From positions 165,408,813 through 165,472,812 of the forward strand of contig JAUPFV010000002.1 of NCBI GenBank assembly GCA_036936605.1: a stretch of DNA of 64,000 nt, given 5' to 3'. Source of the DNA: Limnanthes douglasii subsp. nivea (Eukaryota > Streptophyta > Magnoliopsida > Brassicales > Limnanthaceae). Below the pieces are notes generated by a model. It did not search any database, had not been told where the DNA came from, and was given only the letters and a program-made list of their open reading frames with translations. Shown in pieces: positions 45,080 to 56,251 of the stretch (within the stretch, counting starts at the first letter, position 1; each line of letters begins with the position of its first letter). The position numbers and the translations under genes are program-made.

Positions 45080-46278
45080 AGTATATCTCTAATAGAATTT
45101 TGCCTCCGAGAAGGCTATGGCAAGGAAAATGAAACATAAGGCTCGTGGTTTCTTGATGATAAGATATAAAAAGTCGTGCAACAGACCTCTCTTGCATTGT
45201 TTGGGGCTGAAGAATCCCAAATTGTTTTATCCGAACTACATGATGGAGAAGGGTCAACACACTATAGCTACAGAGCTCTAACCCAGAGGGTCTTATTGGC
45301 TGGGTACTATTGGTCATCCATAATGGAAGATGCTAAGGAATTGGTGAAAAAATGTGACCCATGCCAAAGATATGGTAACGAAATTCATATCACAGTAGTT
45401 CATATGGAGTCAATTTCTGAGCTAGTGCCTTTCGCTCGTTGGGGACTGGATTTAGTTGGGCCTCTACCAATGGCGTCCAGAGGGTGCAGGACTATTATTG
45501 TAGCCATTGATTACTTCTCCAAGTGGATTGAAGCAGCTCCCCTGGCAGGAACTACTTCAAAGGCTGTTATAAAATTTATTTTGTCTAATATTTGTTGCAG
45601 ATTTGGGGTTCAACAAAAGATAACCATGGATAACGGGCCACAATTTGATAACAAGGATATGGAGAGTTTCTATGCCTCCAGGGGCATTTATCATTGCTTC
45701 TCTTCTCCTTTCCACCCACAAGAAAATGGCCAAGTTGAAGTGGCAAATGAAACCATTATGTCCGGTCTGAAAAATAATTTAGAAGGGGCTGTAGGGAAGT
45801 GGCCAAGCTATTTGCAAGAAGTATCATGGGCATACCGAACTACTCCTAGGGCAGCTACTCAAGAATCTCCTTTTGCCTTGGTGTATATGATGAATGAAAT
45901 TACTCTTATAGAAGCAACCCTACAATCATATAGAGTCCACAACTATTCCGAACAAGGAATTGGCAATTAGGAGCCAGTTGGACTTAATTGAAGAAAGAAG
46001 GGTTAAAGCTCATCTTAGAACAACCCACTATCAAGGATTGATGAAGAGCAGATTTTCTTCCAAGATCAAGAGAAGGGATTTTCAACAGGAGATAAAGTAT
46101 TAAAAAGGTTTTCTTGCATACTAAGGAAAAACAGTTCGGCAAACTGGCTCCGAACTGGGAAGGCCCTTATGAGGTCTCCGAAAAGCTTAAGCCTGTGACA
46201 TATAGGATTCATGACAAATATGGAAGAATCCTGAAGCACCCATGGAATATTGAACACCTCCGGTTATATCTGGAATAA
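45080..46278 (+). pseudogene. Element 3 integrase, DDE motif intact
   Basis: Zinc finger LHDGEGSTHYSYRAL..CDPCQRYGN. Core GLDLVGPLPMASRG, TMDNGPQFDNKD and ENGQVEVANE keep D, D and E in one open frame (45176-45970). After a shift, the C-terminal module KLAPNWEGPYEV and HPWNIEHLRLYLE ends at TAA 46276-46278. This is the reference for judging the loss of that module in element 1. Confidence 0.88.
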
Positions 46279-46325
46279 AAGTTGTGTAAATATTTACTTG
46301 TTTAATGTCAATGTAAATATTAGGG

Positions 46326-46375
46326 GGCATACTCTTTCCTACCCTAGTGGCACGGGGAGATTTTAATGAGGTGTC
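46326..46375 (+). other. Conserved post-integrase motif, element 3
   Basis: GGCATACTCTTTCCTACCCT then AGATTTTAATGAGGTG, about 50 bases after the integrase stop. See 20592 and 33846. Confidence 0.7.
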
Positions 46376-46677
46376 TGGTTTTTTCAATGAAATATGATGC
46401 CTTCTTAAAATATTCGGTGTGATTTGATTGCAATTCCTTTCAAGTCTTCAGTTTAATACTAAGGGTCTTTGACAGATCAGATTAATCTGGTTGAATGATG
46501 ATCATTAAATACATGTCATCGGAGATTTTAAATACGCTCACCTTAAATATTTGTAAAGTAAAGACGGGCTCTTTAAACATTAGCCATTAAAATTGAAAGC
46601 AAGAATGGAACAAAGAAAAATTGGATAAGATAAGCATGTCCGGGTAAGAACCGGATAACAATATTAAAACACAAAAT

Positions 46678-46776
46678 ATGCCTTGGCCATCCAAGGACTT
46701 TAAGTATTGTGAAAAGCTTAATCGGACTCAAACCGGATATAATTACAAAAATGCCTTGGCCATCCAAGGACTTTAA
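46678..46776 (+). repeat. Duplicated hairpin motif in element 3 3' region
   Basis: ATGCCTTGGCCATCCAAGG plus ACTTTAA occurs at 46678-46703 and again at 46751-46776. Each copy has a 6-bp inverted repeat (CCTTGG/CCAAGG) around a 4-base loop. Confidence 0.8.
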
Positions 46777-46818
46777 TAGTTCACAAAATAAAGAAAACAC
46801 AAAAGATAGTTAAAAACC

Positions 46819-49800
46819 TCAGGGCGTATTCCCTTCCGATGTTCCTGCGTCATGTCCTTTCTTAGGGCCTTTGAGTTCAGCGCTTGAACTCTCACAGGTT
46901 CCTTCTTCTTCATTGGTGGTAGAATTAATCCTACTTGAGTAGTTCTTTTTGTCACCATCAGCCATAGTATGGAACGGGATGTCTTCATACTCCACATAAT
47001 GCCACAAGGTACCAAACTTCCTTTTCAGAAACGTTTTATGGAAAAGCAGTACCATGTCAGACTTCACTTCGGCATACCTTTTTTCTAAGGAATCTATTAC
47101 CTCGTTGGTGTATTTATCGATGCTGGTTTGAATTTTCTGTTCTTGTTCTTTCTCCAAATCTTCTTTCTCCTTGGTTGCCTTATATACAACCTCTTCAAAG
47201 GAAGTCTTTTCGCCGGACAAGGTCTGAATGAAACCATCCTTGGTCTCCATGTCTTCCTTTAAGGTTGAGAGATCTTTATCCAAACCGGAGCACTTAGCTT
47301 GGAGCTCAGTGTTAGCATTCTCCGAGGTGGCCAGCTTGGTTGACAAATCTTCCTTGTCCTTCTTCAATTCTTCAAGATCTTTCTTCGGTGCTTCAATACT
47401 CTGGTTAGCATTGAGGAGGTTGGTTGACAGCGTCTCCTTGTCTGCGTTAAGGGTGTTGATAAGGGTGGATTGGTTTTTCACCAGCCTCTCCACGTCGAGC
47501 AATGGTTGGATATGACCTAAAAGAGAATGGGCCATCGTATCCTGGTCTTCAGAAATAGAGAAAGACTTACCATTGTAGGTTACCATGTTGGAAGAACCTG
47601 AAGGACTGAAAAGACGAGCGAAGTCATCTTTCTCTGAATCGGTGAAGTAAAGACCGATGTCATGAAGGGCTCTGATGTTAGGCCCTCCTCCGGTGCCCTC
47701 TCCCAGTTACAAGTTTGTTGGAATTTTCTCTGCCAAAGTAGGGTCAACAGGAGTTGGTGGAGGAGGAAGCTCCGAAGGGAGAAGAGTTATTTCTCCCCCT
47801 AAAGTGACCTTCTTCTTCTTGGCAGCCCTTTCATCGCTACTGGCTCCCCGTTTTTGGTCCTTCTTCGGAGGCCTTAGTGGATTTGGTTTTTCTCCTGCCT
47901 CATTGACAGTTTCATCTTCAACCACTTGGAGCAAGGAGGCATGGATCCCTTCTTGGTGTCCTCCACCTTGGTTCTCCGGGCCGGTCTCTTCTGTAGCAAC
48001 CCGAACTGCCTCTGTTGCCGCCTTCTTTTTCTTTTTCTTTCCCTTTATCTTGCTAGGGGCCTTGGCTCTAGTGGGCAAGGCCAGTTTACCATCTTTTTCC
48101 TTTGTTCGTTTGAGGATGACAGCTGGGGGAAGGGTGTGGTCAATTCTTCCCATGTGAGATCTCTCCGGCCTGTGGTATTCCACAGATGAGATCTCACCAA
48201 ATTTCCAGAAGTGAAACAGTTGTGGAAGGTATTTCCCCAATGTTTTGCGGCCCATGCATTTAACTTGGCACATGTAGTCTGCCCCTCCTCTAGATATCCG
48301 GTATACTCCTTCGGTAATATTGAAAATGAAGTAATGGATGATTTAGAAGTGGAATATTTGTAAAGTGAAAAGGAGAAAATGAAAAAAATTTGAAGAACTT
48401 ACTTGTACTCTTCCACCTACTAGTAAGCATAATAGGGTTAGTCTTGGATTCGATCTTTCTCCCATTCTCCCATGATCCACTGATGAATGATTCAGAAGTG
48501 GGATATTTGTAAAGTGAAAAGGAGAATATAAAAAACAAAATTGAAGAACTTACTTGTACTCTTCCACCTACTAGTAAGCATGCTAGGGTTAGTCTTGGTT
48601 TTGATCTTTCTCCTATTCTCCCATGACCCACTGATGAATAAAAATTTAGTTTTCCAATTCTTCTACGACTCCAACAAATCATCTACCACTGTAAAATTGT
48701 CTCTCATGTCGTGGTGATAGAATGGGATGTGATGATTTTGGCACAGGTTTGCCACAACGGCAAACTACTCCATAGGGAGAGGGATTCGTACAGCCTTGAT
48801 GCCATTATGCAAGCAAGGAGGGAGTACCAAGTATTTGGACTTAATTGGCTTGGGCAAAGCTTAATCAGGTAGAAAATACCTAATGATCTCTGGGTCTAAG
48901 GGAATCTGAGCCCCCAGTTGAACAGTTTTGTGTAGATGACCACTTCATTAAGTTTCAATCTATTGGAGTCTCTGGAATGACAAGTATTCTCACCTTCACT
49001 GACTCTGGAATCTCCCACTTTGTCCAGATCTGGGCCAGTTCGGCTGTATGAGTATAAACATAATTTATGTTCTGCATGGCCAACAAGTACTTCATATTGA
49101 CTTTCTGAAAGCAAGGTCCTACCTTTCCCTCCAAGCACTCCGGGAGATCCGGATGAGCCACTCCAAACTTCACTTTTCCTTTCGCTTTCCTATCAGAAGG
49201 AGCATCCCCAGTTTACCCTGAGGCTTCAGTCTCGAAGGGGTCCTCTTCGATACTATCTTCCCTCACTTCTTCCATCACGGTGGATGGTTTATCAGTTGTT
49301 GTGGATGGAAGGGTGTCAGCTTCTGGCTCTACGGTATGTCCGGATGATTGAGCGCCAGTTTTTTCCAAAGGTCTGGTGTCCAGTTGAGGCTCAATTCTGG
49401 GGGATTTTGTTTGAGAAGCTACTTTCGCTGCCTCCAATCCGGAGGGCTTATCTCGTTGGGCTCTTATAGATATCTCCGATCCGGAGTGTTTATCTTTGGA
49501 TGCTGATTTAGAGGCCTCCGGTTTGGAGGGCTTTAACTATGAGGCAGTCACTTGGGATTTTACTAAACGAGTTGTCCGACGTGGATTGGACTTCTCTGGA
49601 GACTTTTCAATATCAAATCCTATGGCTATGAAATGGGAGGGTTTTCTAATGCTCGATACTGCCTTTTTTGGGTAGTAGAAGGTTGGGACTCCAGAACAAA
49701 GGAGTCTGATGGGATTGGTGAAAGATTTGATTTGAATAGCCGTTTGGATTTTGGATTTCTGGTAGAAGATGATCCTTGATCAGCTTCTTGGGATGGTTTA

Positions 49801-49892
49801 TCGGACTTGTCGCCTGGGGAGACCGGGAGACCAGCAGCGATGCGCCTCTCTCGTTCAACTTCCCTTGCCTTCTCTAATTCGGACAGATTCAA
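46819..49892 (-). pseudogene. Element 3 antisense accessory gene, spliced, with duplicated exon
   Basis: Minus strand: MNLSELEKAREVERERRIAA (49892), Ser/Pro/Thr-rich acidic stretch, KFGVAHPDLPECLEGK and TKLFNWGLRFPLDPEIIRYF (49173-48880, gypsy-type transposon domain), then SGSWENRRKIKTKTNPSMLT. Intron 48553-48480 (GTAAGT..TTCATCAG) is followed by a second copy of that exon (SGSWENGRKIESKTNP) and intron 48402-48309. Next come CAKLNAWAAKHWGNTFHN, a Lys-rich block (48060-47990), and a 255-codon coiled coil (47586-46819) with FHKTFLKRKFGTLWHYVE near its end. Stops occur in the N-terminal half; the last 255 codons are open. Function unknown. Confidence 0.78.
48338..48635 (-). repeat. 149-bp tandem duplication copying an exon and its intron
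   Basis: Units 48338-48486 and 48487-48635, about 93% alike by eye. Each contains one exon of the accessory gene with its GTAAGT donor and CATCAG/CATTAC-type upstream region. See findings. Confidence 0.88.
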
Positions 49893-49996
49893 CCAGCCGC
49901 CTTTTTATAAGAGCGTTTCTAGCCGTGAACATAAAACCAACCAAGAATTTTTTTGAAAGAAAGGGTGAAAAGCTCTGTAAAATATTTGTAGAGTGA

Positions 49997-50359
49997 TGAA
50001 GATAATGAAACAGTGAAAAAGGATTTATATATTAGTAAAAAATGTAACTGATACCTAAGAGAAGACAAAGAGATTCGTGCAATGATTCAAGACGGCGCTG
50101 ACGTGAGAAATATTAAATGTATAGGTTACTTTTTAGGTTTAGTGAAAGCGCCGATCTAGGTAAAAACGGCTGGTAGGTCAAATCAGATTGTGACACCTGT
50201 CCCACGATCCAATAAAGAAAATCTCTTAGAATTCGGAAAGAAGTCAGTCCGGACAAAACTCAAACCAGATACACAAGTGGGTCGGAAAATATCGTTACTG
50301 ACTAAGAGAATTTTTTAGTCATGCCAAAGATTTTTGACAAAGCCTAAAAAAGGTGCTAC
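49997..50359. other. Spacer before element 3 3' LTR
   Basis: No gene recognised. Ends with a weak purine tract AAAAAAGGTG before the LTR. Confidence 0.5.
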
Positions 50360-50738
50360 TAATGAGTCCGGATAAATCCACCACCAGCTAGTGAGAATTC
50401 CAAACAAGGGCAATTCAGATAAAAACTGCCCACTGAACTATCCGGACTATACAAAAGTATAAAATAACTAAACACGTTTTGACTAAGCTATGTGCTAATC
50501 AGCTTACTAAGTAAATGGGTCCTTAAAGTTGACCCGGTTCCATAATTTGACCCGAAAGCCCATGAATCCATAATTAAGGGTATAAATACCCCAACTACTT
50601 TTATTAATGAGGGTAATGAGCATTTAATACAACCAGGCAGCTCAAATCTCTCACTACTAAACACTCAAACATTTAATACTCTCTAAACTTTCATAAACAC
50701 TTGACACAATTACCCTCAGTTTAAAATAAACCTCACCA
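50360..50738 (+). repeat. Element 3 3' LTR
   Basis: Begins TAATGAGTCCGG (TG has become TA) and ends CCTCACCA, followed by target duplicate ATATT. Confidence 0.93.
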
Positions 50739-50743
50739 ATATT

Positions 50744-52250
50744 AAGAAAATGTTTTGACATATGTATGGATCAGTGGCCATAATTAACTTGTAAGAAAAA
50801 TTCATACGTGGAGGGCTTTATATCTGTAATAAGCCCCTCATTCTATCTCACGGAGTTCTACTAACACACATGTAAATTCATTAAGGTAATATAAGAAAAT
50901 ACATAGTTAAAGTTTAATGATATAATGTTTCAACGACTCACACATAGCAAGAGATCTGATCTTGGTGCTCTGAAATTAGTTTTTGTTTTCTAAGACTATT
51001 ACTTTTGTAAGGTATACCCTAATTAGGGCTCGCCAGTCCAGAGACTCATCAATAAAATTATATTTGAAGTTGATTTAGAAAGCTCCAATGATTTTGGTTG
51101 GAAGATGACATATTTTTTCTTGAATAATTGCCTAAAATGTTGATTATGTTGTTCATAAAGTGGCCACTAAATCTACCACTGAATTTTCTGTCATTAGTAG
51201 TTGTTCATTTTCAATTTGATCAAATTTTGAATCTTTGAATCTAGTATTTGCACGTAAAGGATTATATTCTCTTTCTTTCGTTCGTCTTGTCCTAACGTTT
51301 GGTTGAGAACTAGTTGTGAATCGTTGATTAACCTAACATGTCGGGCACTATAAATATTGGCTAATAAGAATTCTACCATAGTTGCTTCATATATTGTCTC
51401 ATTGTTCGAAATAGATAAATTGAACTTAGTGTATTAAAATTGTGGTTCTCGTGCGGGGGTGTAAATGGTATACCAGCTCCATAACTGTTAGAGACTCTAT
51501 CGGTTGATTAGTCAAAATGACTCTATATTATCTTCGAAAGCGATCTACTTTGTTGTTTAGAATTCCGTGAGCAAATCAATAAATATTGTGCTTTGAATGC
51601 ATTTTTAATTCGAAATTTGATATTAAAATGTATGTGCTTGACTTAACATATTAGTAATATATGTTTTATGTAGGATAATGTGCAAAGAAAATAAGGTTTA
51701 GACATTGATTGTGTGAGCTTAAAAATAATAAAACATTTTTTCTTGCAGCCACTATCAGATCCAATACCAATTTTTGTTGTTGTCGTAAGTATCTCGATTT
51801 AGTATCCAAAAGAGATTTGTTAACATAGTATATGTCTTGGAAGTTAGCTCCATCTTCTTTTACGAGAATTGCACATACTATATAATTAGAAATTGCTAAG
51901 CATAAACGGGTAACGTCACATGGATTGTATCGTGTTAGAATTTCAAAAGACACAAAATATTCTTTAATTTTTCTAATGCTTTATCGTCTTCTAGATTTCA
52001 TATAAAACTTCCTACCCCTTTTTAATACTTGGAAGAATTGAGTTAATTTGTCCAATCCTATTTAAATGAATCGATTCAAGTTACGAGTCTTCATATTAGT
52101 ATTATATCTTTGAAACTTCTTGGTAGTTTCATGGTTCCCATATTTAATAATTTCTTCAGATTGCCTTTGATATCATTTTCACTAACTAGATATCCTACAG
52201 ATATATATGACCGAACGTTTCCAGGTTTATACTTGTTCTTTACAACTCCG
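50744..52250 (-). pseudogene. Element 4 remnant: RT end, RNase H domains, start of integrase (right part)
   Basis: Minus strand from 52250: VGYLVSENDIKGNLKKLLNM (RT thumb region), the tether RNase H YYVNKSLLDTKSRYLRQQQK and LVLDLIVAARK (51953-51666), and second RNase H SNNETIYEATMVEFLLANI, LINDSQLVLNQT (51410-51190). The integrase zinc-finger region then leads into the element 3 insertion point. The earlier genes are missing beyond 52250, where unrelated sequence begins. Many stops; it is more decayed than its neighbours. Confidence 0.75.
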
Positions 52251-52685
52251 CGACAGGGTTACTGACGACGCCTACGGGCTACGCAATCAGACCATAATGA
52301 GCCATAAAAATACATGATCTAAAGATTTATGATGAATGAGCTAATTGGCCATGCATTATTTGGCTATCTCACGGGCCATACTGTATCCAATACCACATTA
52401 TAGTATTATTTATGTGAGTCACTCCAAGCCCACTGGGTTACGCAATCGGTCGAACCTGTCGCTCCGCGAATCTAACTAAGACTAATTTAACTCATTTTAG
52501 TCACGTAATGATCCCTATTGTGATCGATCTTATACAGAAAGTTTGAATACAACGATCAAAAGTATAAACGCGCATATCACCAAAACAACAAAACATTGTA
52601 CTGCCAAAAAAGTATCAAGCTCAAAATGAAATATTACAAGTCATAAAAAGTCTGAAAATGTCTGTTATAAAATAGAAAAAAATAG
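52251..52685. other. Unassigned junction sequence
   Basis: Contains two related 18-base words, GGGCTACGCAATCAGACC (52277) and GGGTTACGCAATCGGTCG (52436), about 160 bases apart. No ORF recognised. Probably 3' region of element 5. Confidence 0.4.
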
Positions 52686-55000
52686 CTATAGATCCGCAGG
52701 CTCCTCTGAGGCCTTCACAAAGGAAACATCGACCATACCTACCTTCTCGGTTTTTCCTTCATCCAAACTAGCAATAACTTCTGGAGCGGTCCAAGGTTCA
52801 TCTATGGATTCAACGCCACTAGATCCGTCATAAGCTTCATCTTGTCCCTATGAATCATGCCCATTGTTATCTGCATCACTTGACGTTTCTTTTTATCCAG
52901 TTTCGCAGAAGCCTGTCGCTTCATAGTTGCTCGCTCATTCCCCCTTTCTTCCTAAGGGTTCGCCAGCTGTATCTTTAGCTCTGTCATTTTCACTGTTCAA
53001 TTTTCTATATTATGAGCTTGTTCCTCCACCCTACCAGCCTGACTTACATTTTAATCAAGCAACTTTGAATTCTAAGCTATCAAAGTTTTATTTTTCTTCA
53101 GTAACACGTTATTCTAAGCAGATAGCAAAGTTGTACTGCTTACAATTTCTAGGCCACATTTGTGTATAACATCTATATCTTAACGAGCCCCGGTGAGCTG
53201 GTTATGAAGATCATCGTTATCCTTCAAGGTCTTATCCAAGCGTTGCTTCGCCAAGGCATAGGAATTCCTAAATAGCGCCAACTCTGTTGTCAAACCCTGA
53301 ACCGAGCTGAAACTTAATGGTTATGGTTTCCACTTCTCCATCAATGCACAATCAACGGGGACATCTGACGATAAGCGAGCGCATGCGAATTATATTGTAT
53401 ATGCTGCAAAAACATAAACTGACCAACTCATTACATTCGCCAGTTCATAAAAACAAACAAAAAAAAAGAAAAAGAGAAAAAAAACACATAATACAAAGGA
53501 AGCACAAGCTCAAACTACCTCCATCGCAAACTCTAGCTGCCGTTGCAGAAACTCACTGGCATCATGTCATAAAAAGACAAGTCCGAGCCATGGCGGAGCT
53601 GGTCAATCATCATATGGGAAGCCCTCGGCATCACCAGCTGAAGCAAATGAACACCATCGGGCACTTGGACCTCTTCCCCATCTCTACCACTTTGTCCCTA
53701 CACGGGTGGGTTCTTAGGAACCACCACATTCACTAATGTCGAACCTGACCTTAAACCATGAAAAATGTTCTTCACCCGCTGCTCCACTGTAGGGGGTATC
53801 TCCTTATTCTTTTCTTTCTCATCCACGTTTTTAGCAGGTCCCTTTGGATCCTGCACCTTGTCACCCCCCTAAATCACTACCACTTCCAGATTGCTAATCG
53901 CGGGGTTAACTTGGTCTATGGACTTGGGCACATTACTTTCATCACCGCCAGCTTACCATCAATCTCCACCTCATCGACCAGCACCATCTTCCGTTGAGAA
54001 AATGGCATAAAATTGATCAATACTTTTCTTTTCTTCGTTAGTGGACAATCGTCCACATAAACCTCTTCTTCGCGAGGGCGATCACTACACTCTCCACCCT
54101 CTGTTTCCTTTAAAATGTTGGGAAATTCCCCTCTTCGATCTTGAGTATCCACATCGTCACCTTTATTAGCACACTCTAAGGTAAAAAACGGCCCATTTGA
54201 CTCTCCGGCGCTTCACCCTTGTGGTACCACCAGCCCAAGGCCAATATTGTTCTCTTCCTCATACCTCTTATCCATAAGGGCACTCAGCCTCTCCAACGTC
54301 GTCGTCTCGTCACTCCCACTCATGATCATCGTATCGTCCTTTAAAATATGCAACTAAGAAATCCACCGCAACCTGGACTTCAAATAATATATTGCACAAA
54401 ACACTTGTGTTGGCTTCAATTCTCAGACGACGTTAGCAGCTGCGGCTAGCTTTGACAGAAGATTCACCATAAATGAACCTATGTTTCAAGTTTATGTCTA
54501 AGGCTGGTAGTTCTACTATATGGTTTACCTCGATTAATTGTTTATAAAAGAATGACGATCACGCTAGATTCGAAACTTCTACAGATGCTACCAGATCAGC
54601 TAGGCAGATAGGTATCCTAAAAAATTGAGAGCTCATCATTATGCTTAATAAAGTTCTCCATCCGTTTGCCGTAAGCTGAGTCGGGCATATCCAGATAAAA
54701 CTGAAAAAAATCCCTAATTAATCGGGGCAAAGGGAGACGTAAACCCCAGTCAAAGATAGTTGTGTATAAACATGTTTCACCTTCTTCAGTAGTATAGAGT
54801 TGATCTCTCGCACAAGGTGCCCTAATCGTCATATCAGCGGGCAAACCATACCTAGCTTTAAATTCTAGTACGTAACCTTTAGTTAAATACCCATATTTGT
54901 GGGTAATTTTTGCAAAAGATTCATCCAGAAATTGGGCACTCTTATACTACGATTTAAAAACTTCCACAACTTTCTTCCTCACACCTTTCTTGGGCGCCAT
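52686..55000 (-). pseudogene. Element 5 accessory gene (gypsy-type transposon domain, coiled coil, acidic tail)
   Basis: ATG at 55000: MAPKKGVRKKVVEVFKS, then KYGYLTKGYVLEFKARYGLP and CLYTTIFDWGLRLPLPRLIR (54900-54690), the domain shared with element 6 and element 3. A middle region TKKRKVLINFMPFSQRKMVL lies near 54010. The coiled coil (AKQRLDKTLKDNDDLHNQL, IVSSTTLL..NNVLLKKNK) is near 53260-53050, and the acidic end ASEEPADL with a stop is at 52686. In the coiled coil several stops stand where Gln codons fit best. Gag-pol of this element is absent; by analogy it would be plus-strand, to the left. Confidence 0.65.
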
Positions 55001-55575
55001 GGTTTAACCAACTACAATTACCCATTAGCGGTTATCAGAATTTCAGATTATCCTAATCTATGAGGGTTCAGTTTCATTGACAAGGCAACCCTTCTACAAC
55101 ATAATATCAAAATATTAGAATCTCCTACACACAGGAGGGATAAAAACTGGAAAAACAAGGAGCATACCTGTAAACGATTTTTTTTTCTCTTCGCCGATAA
55201 ACAAAAAGCAAATACAAAACCCGGAAAGCAACCAACGCTGATCTCCAACAATACGAAAGGGACTTGTAATATATGGACTCTTTTTTGGGTTAATATATGG
55301 ACTCGTAACTCAACCGCCACGAGACGCTAATTCATATCAAATCATTTATTAAAAGACTAAACCCCCAAATTACTTTTTCAAATCCACTTGTCAGTATATA
55401 AAATCTATCTTCACATGTCACAGGCACGCAGTATCACATCAACACGTTGCCACGTCACTCAAACACTTTCTTCACATCTAACAAAATTCAAGATTTTATT
55501 CCATCCAGTAACTGTGAAAATGAGGTCTTAGATACCCATAACAGCACAATAATAGATGTGAAGAAAAGATTATGA
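55001..55575. other. Element 5 3' region before the probable LTR
   Basis: No gene. TAATATATGGACTC occurs twice in tandem near 55268 and 55292. GATGTGAAGAAAAGA at 55555 may be the polypurine tract. Confidence 0.4.
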
Positions 55576-56080
55576 CAGACATACTTTGCAAGAGCAAGCT
55601 GAACGATCTCACTAAGCTTGAACCGAGCGGATCATATATAAATAAAATAAATAATGAGCAGAGGAAGGGTGCAAGCTTCAACTAGAGCTCGCTCGGATCA
55701 CAACACAGATATGTAGCAGAGGCAAGGCGAGCAAGAAGAAACCGAGCGCGCTCCAGAAGATCGAGCACGCGTGAGTAAAGTAGAAGAAACCAAGAAACGG
55801 CCAATATTGTTAACAATCAAGCGCATTAATTGAGTCAGCCCACGAAGACCATAACTCTCATAACAATGGCCACAAATTTGGGACCATTAATAATATTTAT
55901 GGTCTACGTGCAAAATAAATGAGTTCACGTAATAAATGCGGTTGTAACTGCCAAAAGTAGTATATGTATGGATCTAGAGTAGTGTAATAGGATTCATCTT
56001 CTTATTCTTGAATCAATAAAAGTTTACTAGTTTAGCATATAAGTGCTAGAGTTTTCTACTTAGCGTATATGATTGTACAT
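55576..56080 (+). repeat. Probable LTR of element 5 (plus orientation)
   Basis: TG start after the purine-rich AAGAAAAGATTA, TATA-like CATATATAAATAAAAT near 55634, poly(A)-type AATCAATAAAAG near 56010, and CA near 56080. No partner copy in the window, so the limits are estimates. Confidence 0.35.
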
Positions 56081-56251
56081 TTCTCTCAATTTGAAATAGA
56101 AACTATTTTTTTATCATCATTTAATATATTACTCTGCATGTTTTAGACAAAATGAAACTCCGTTGTAACAATGTTATTTTTTTTAAGTCATAAAATCCGC
56201 ATGTTCTTATCGTATGAATTCATAAATATTTAATTGTATCTAGAAAAATAA

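Larger units (their letters stand above)
40202..50738 (+). mobile_element. Element 3: complete Tat-lineage retrotransposon with target duplication
   Basis: LTRs 40202-40581 and 50360-50738 are flanked by a perfect 5-bp direct repeat ATATT (40197-40201 and 50739-50743), which fixes both ends. Internal order is primer-binding site, gag, protease, RT, RNase H, second RNase H, integrase, post-integrase motif, then an accessory gene on the minus strand and the 3' LTR. By eye the LTRs differ at some 30-40 positions, so it is older than element 1 despite better-kept catalytic motifs. It is inserted in the integrase of element 4. Same family as element R. Confidence 0.93.

Noticed and set aside
47675..48157. 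160-codon plus-strand ORF
   Set aside because: Shadow of the lysine-rich and proline-rich part of the element 3 accessory gene on the minus strand.
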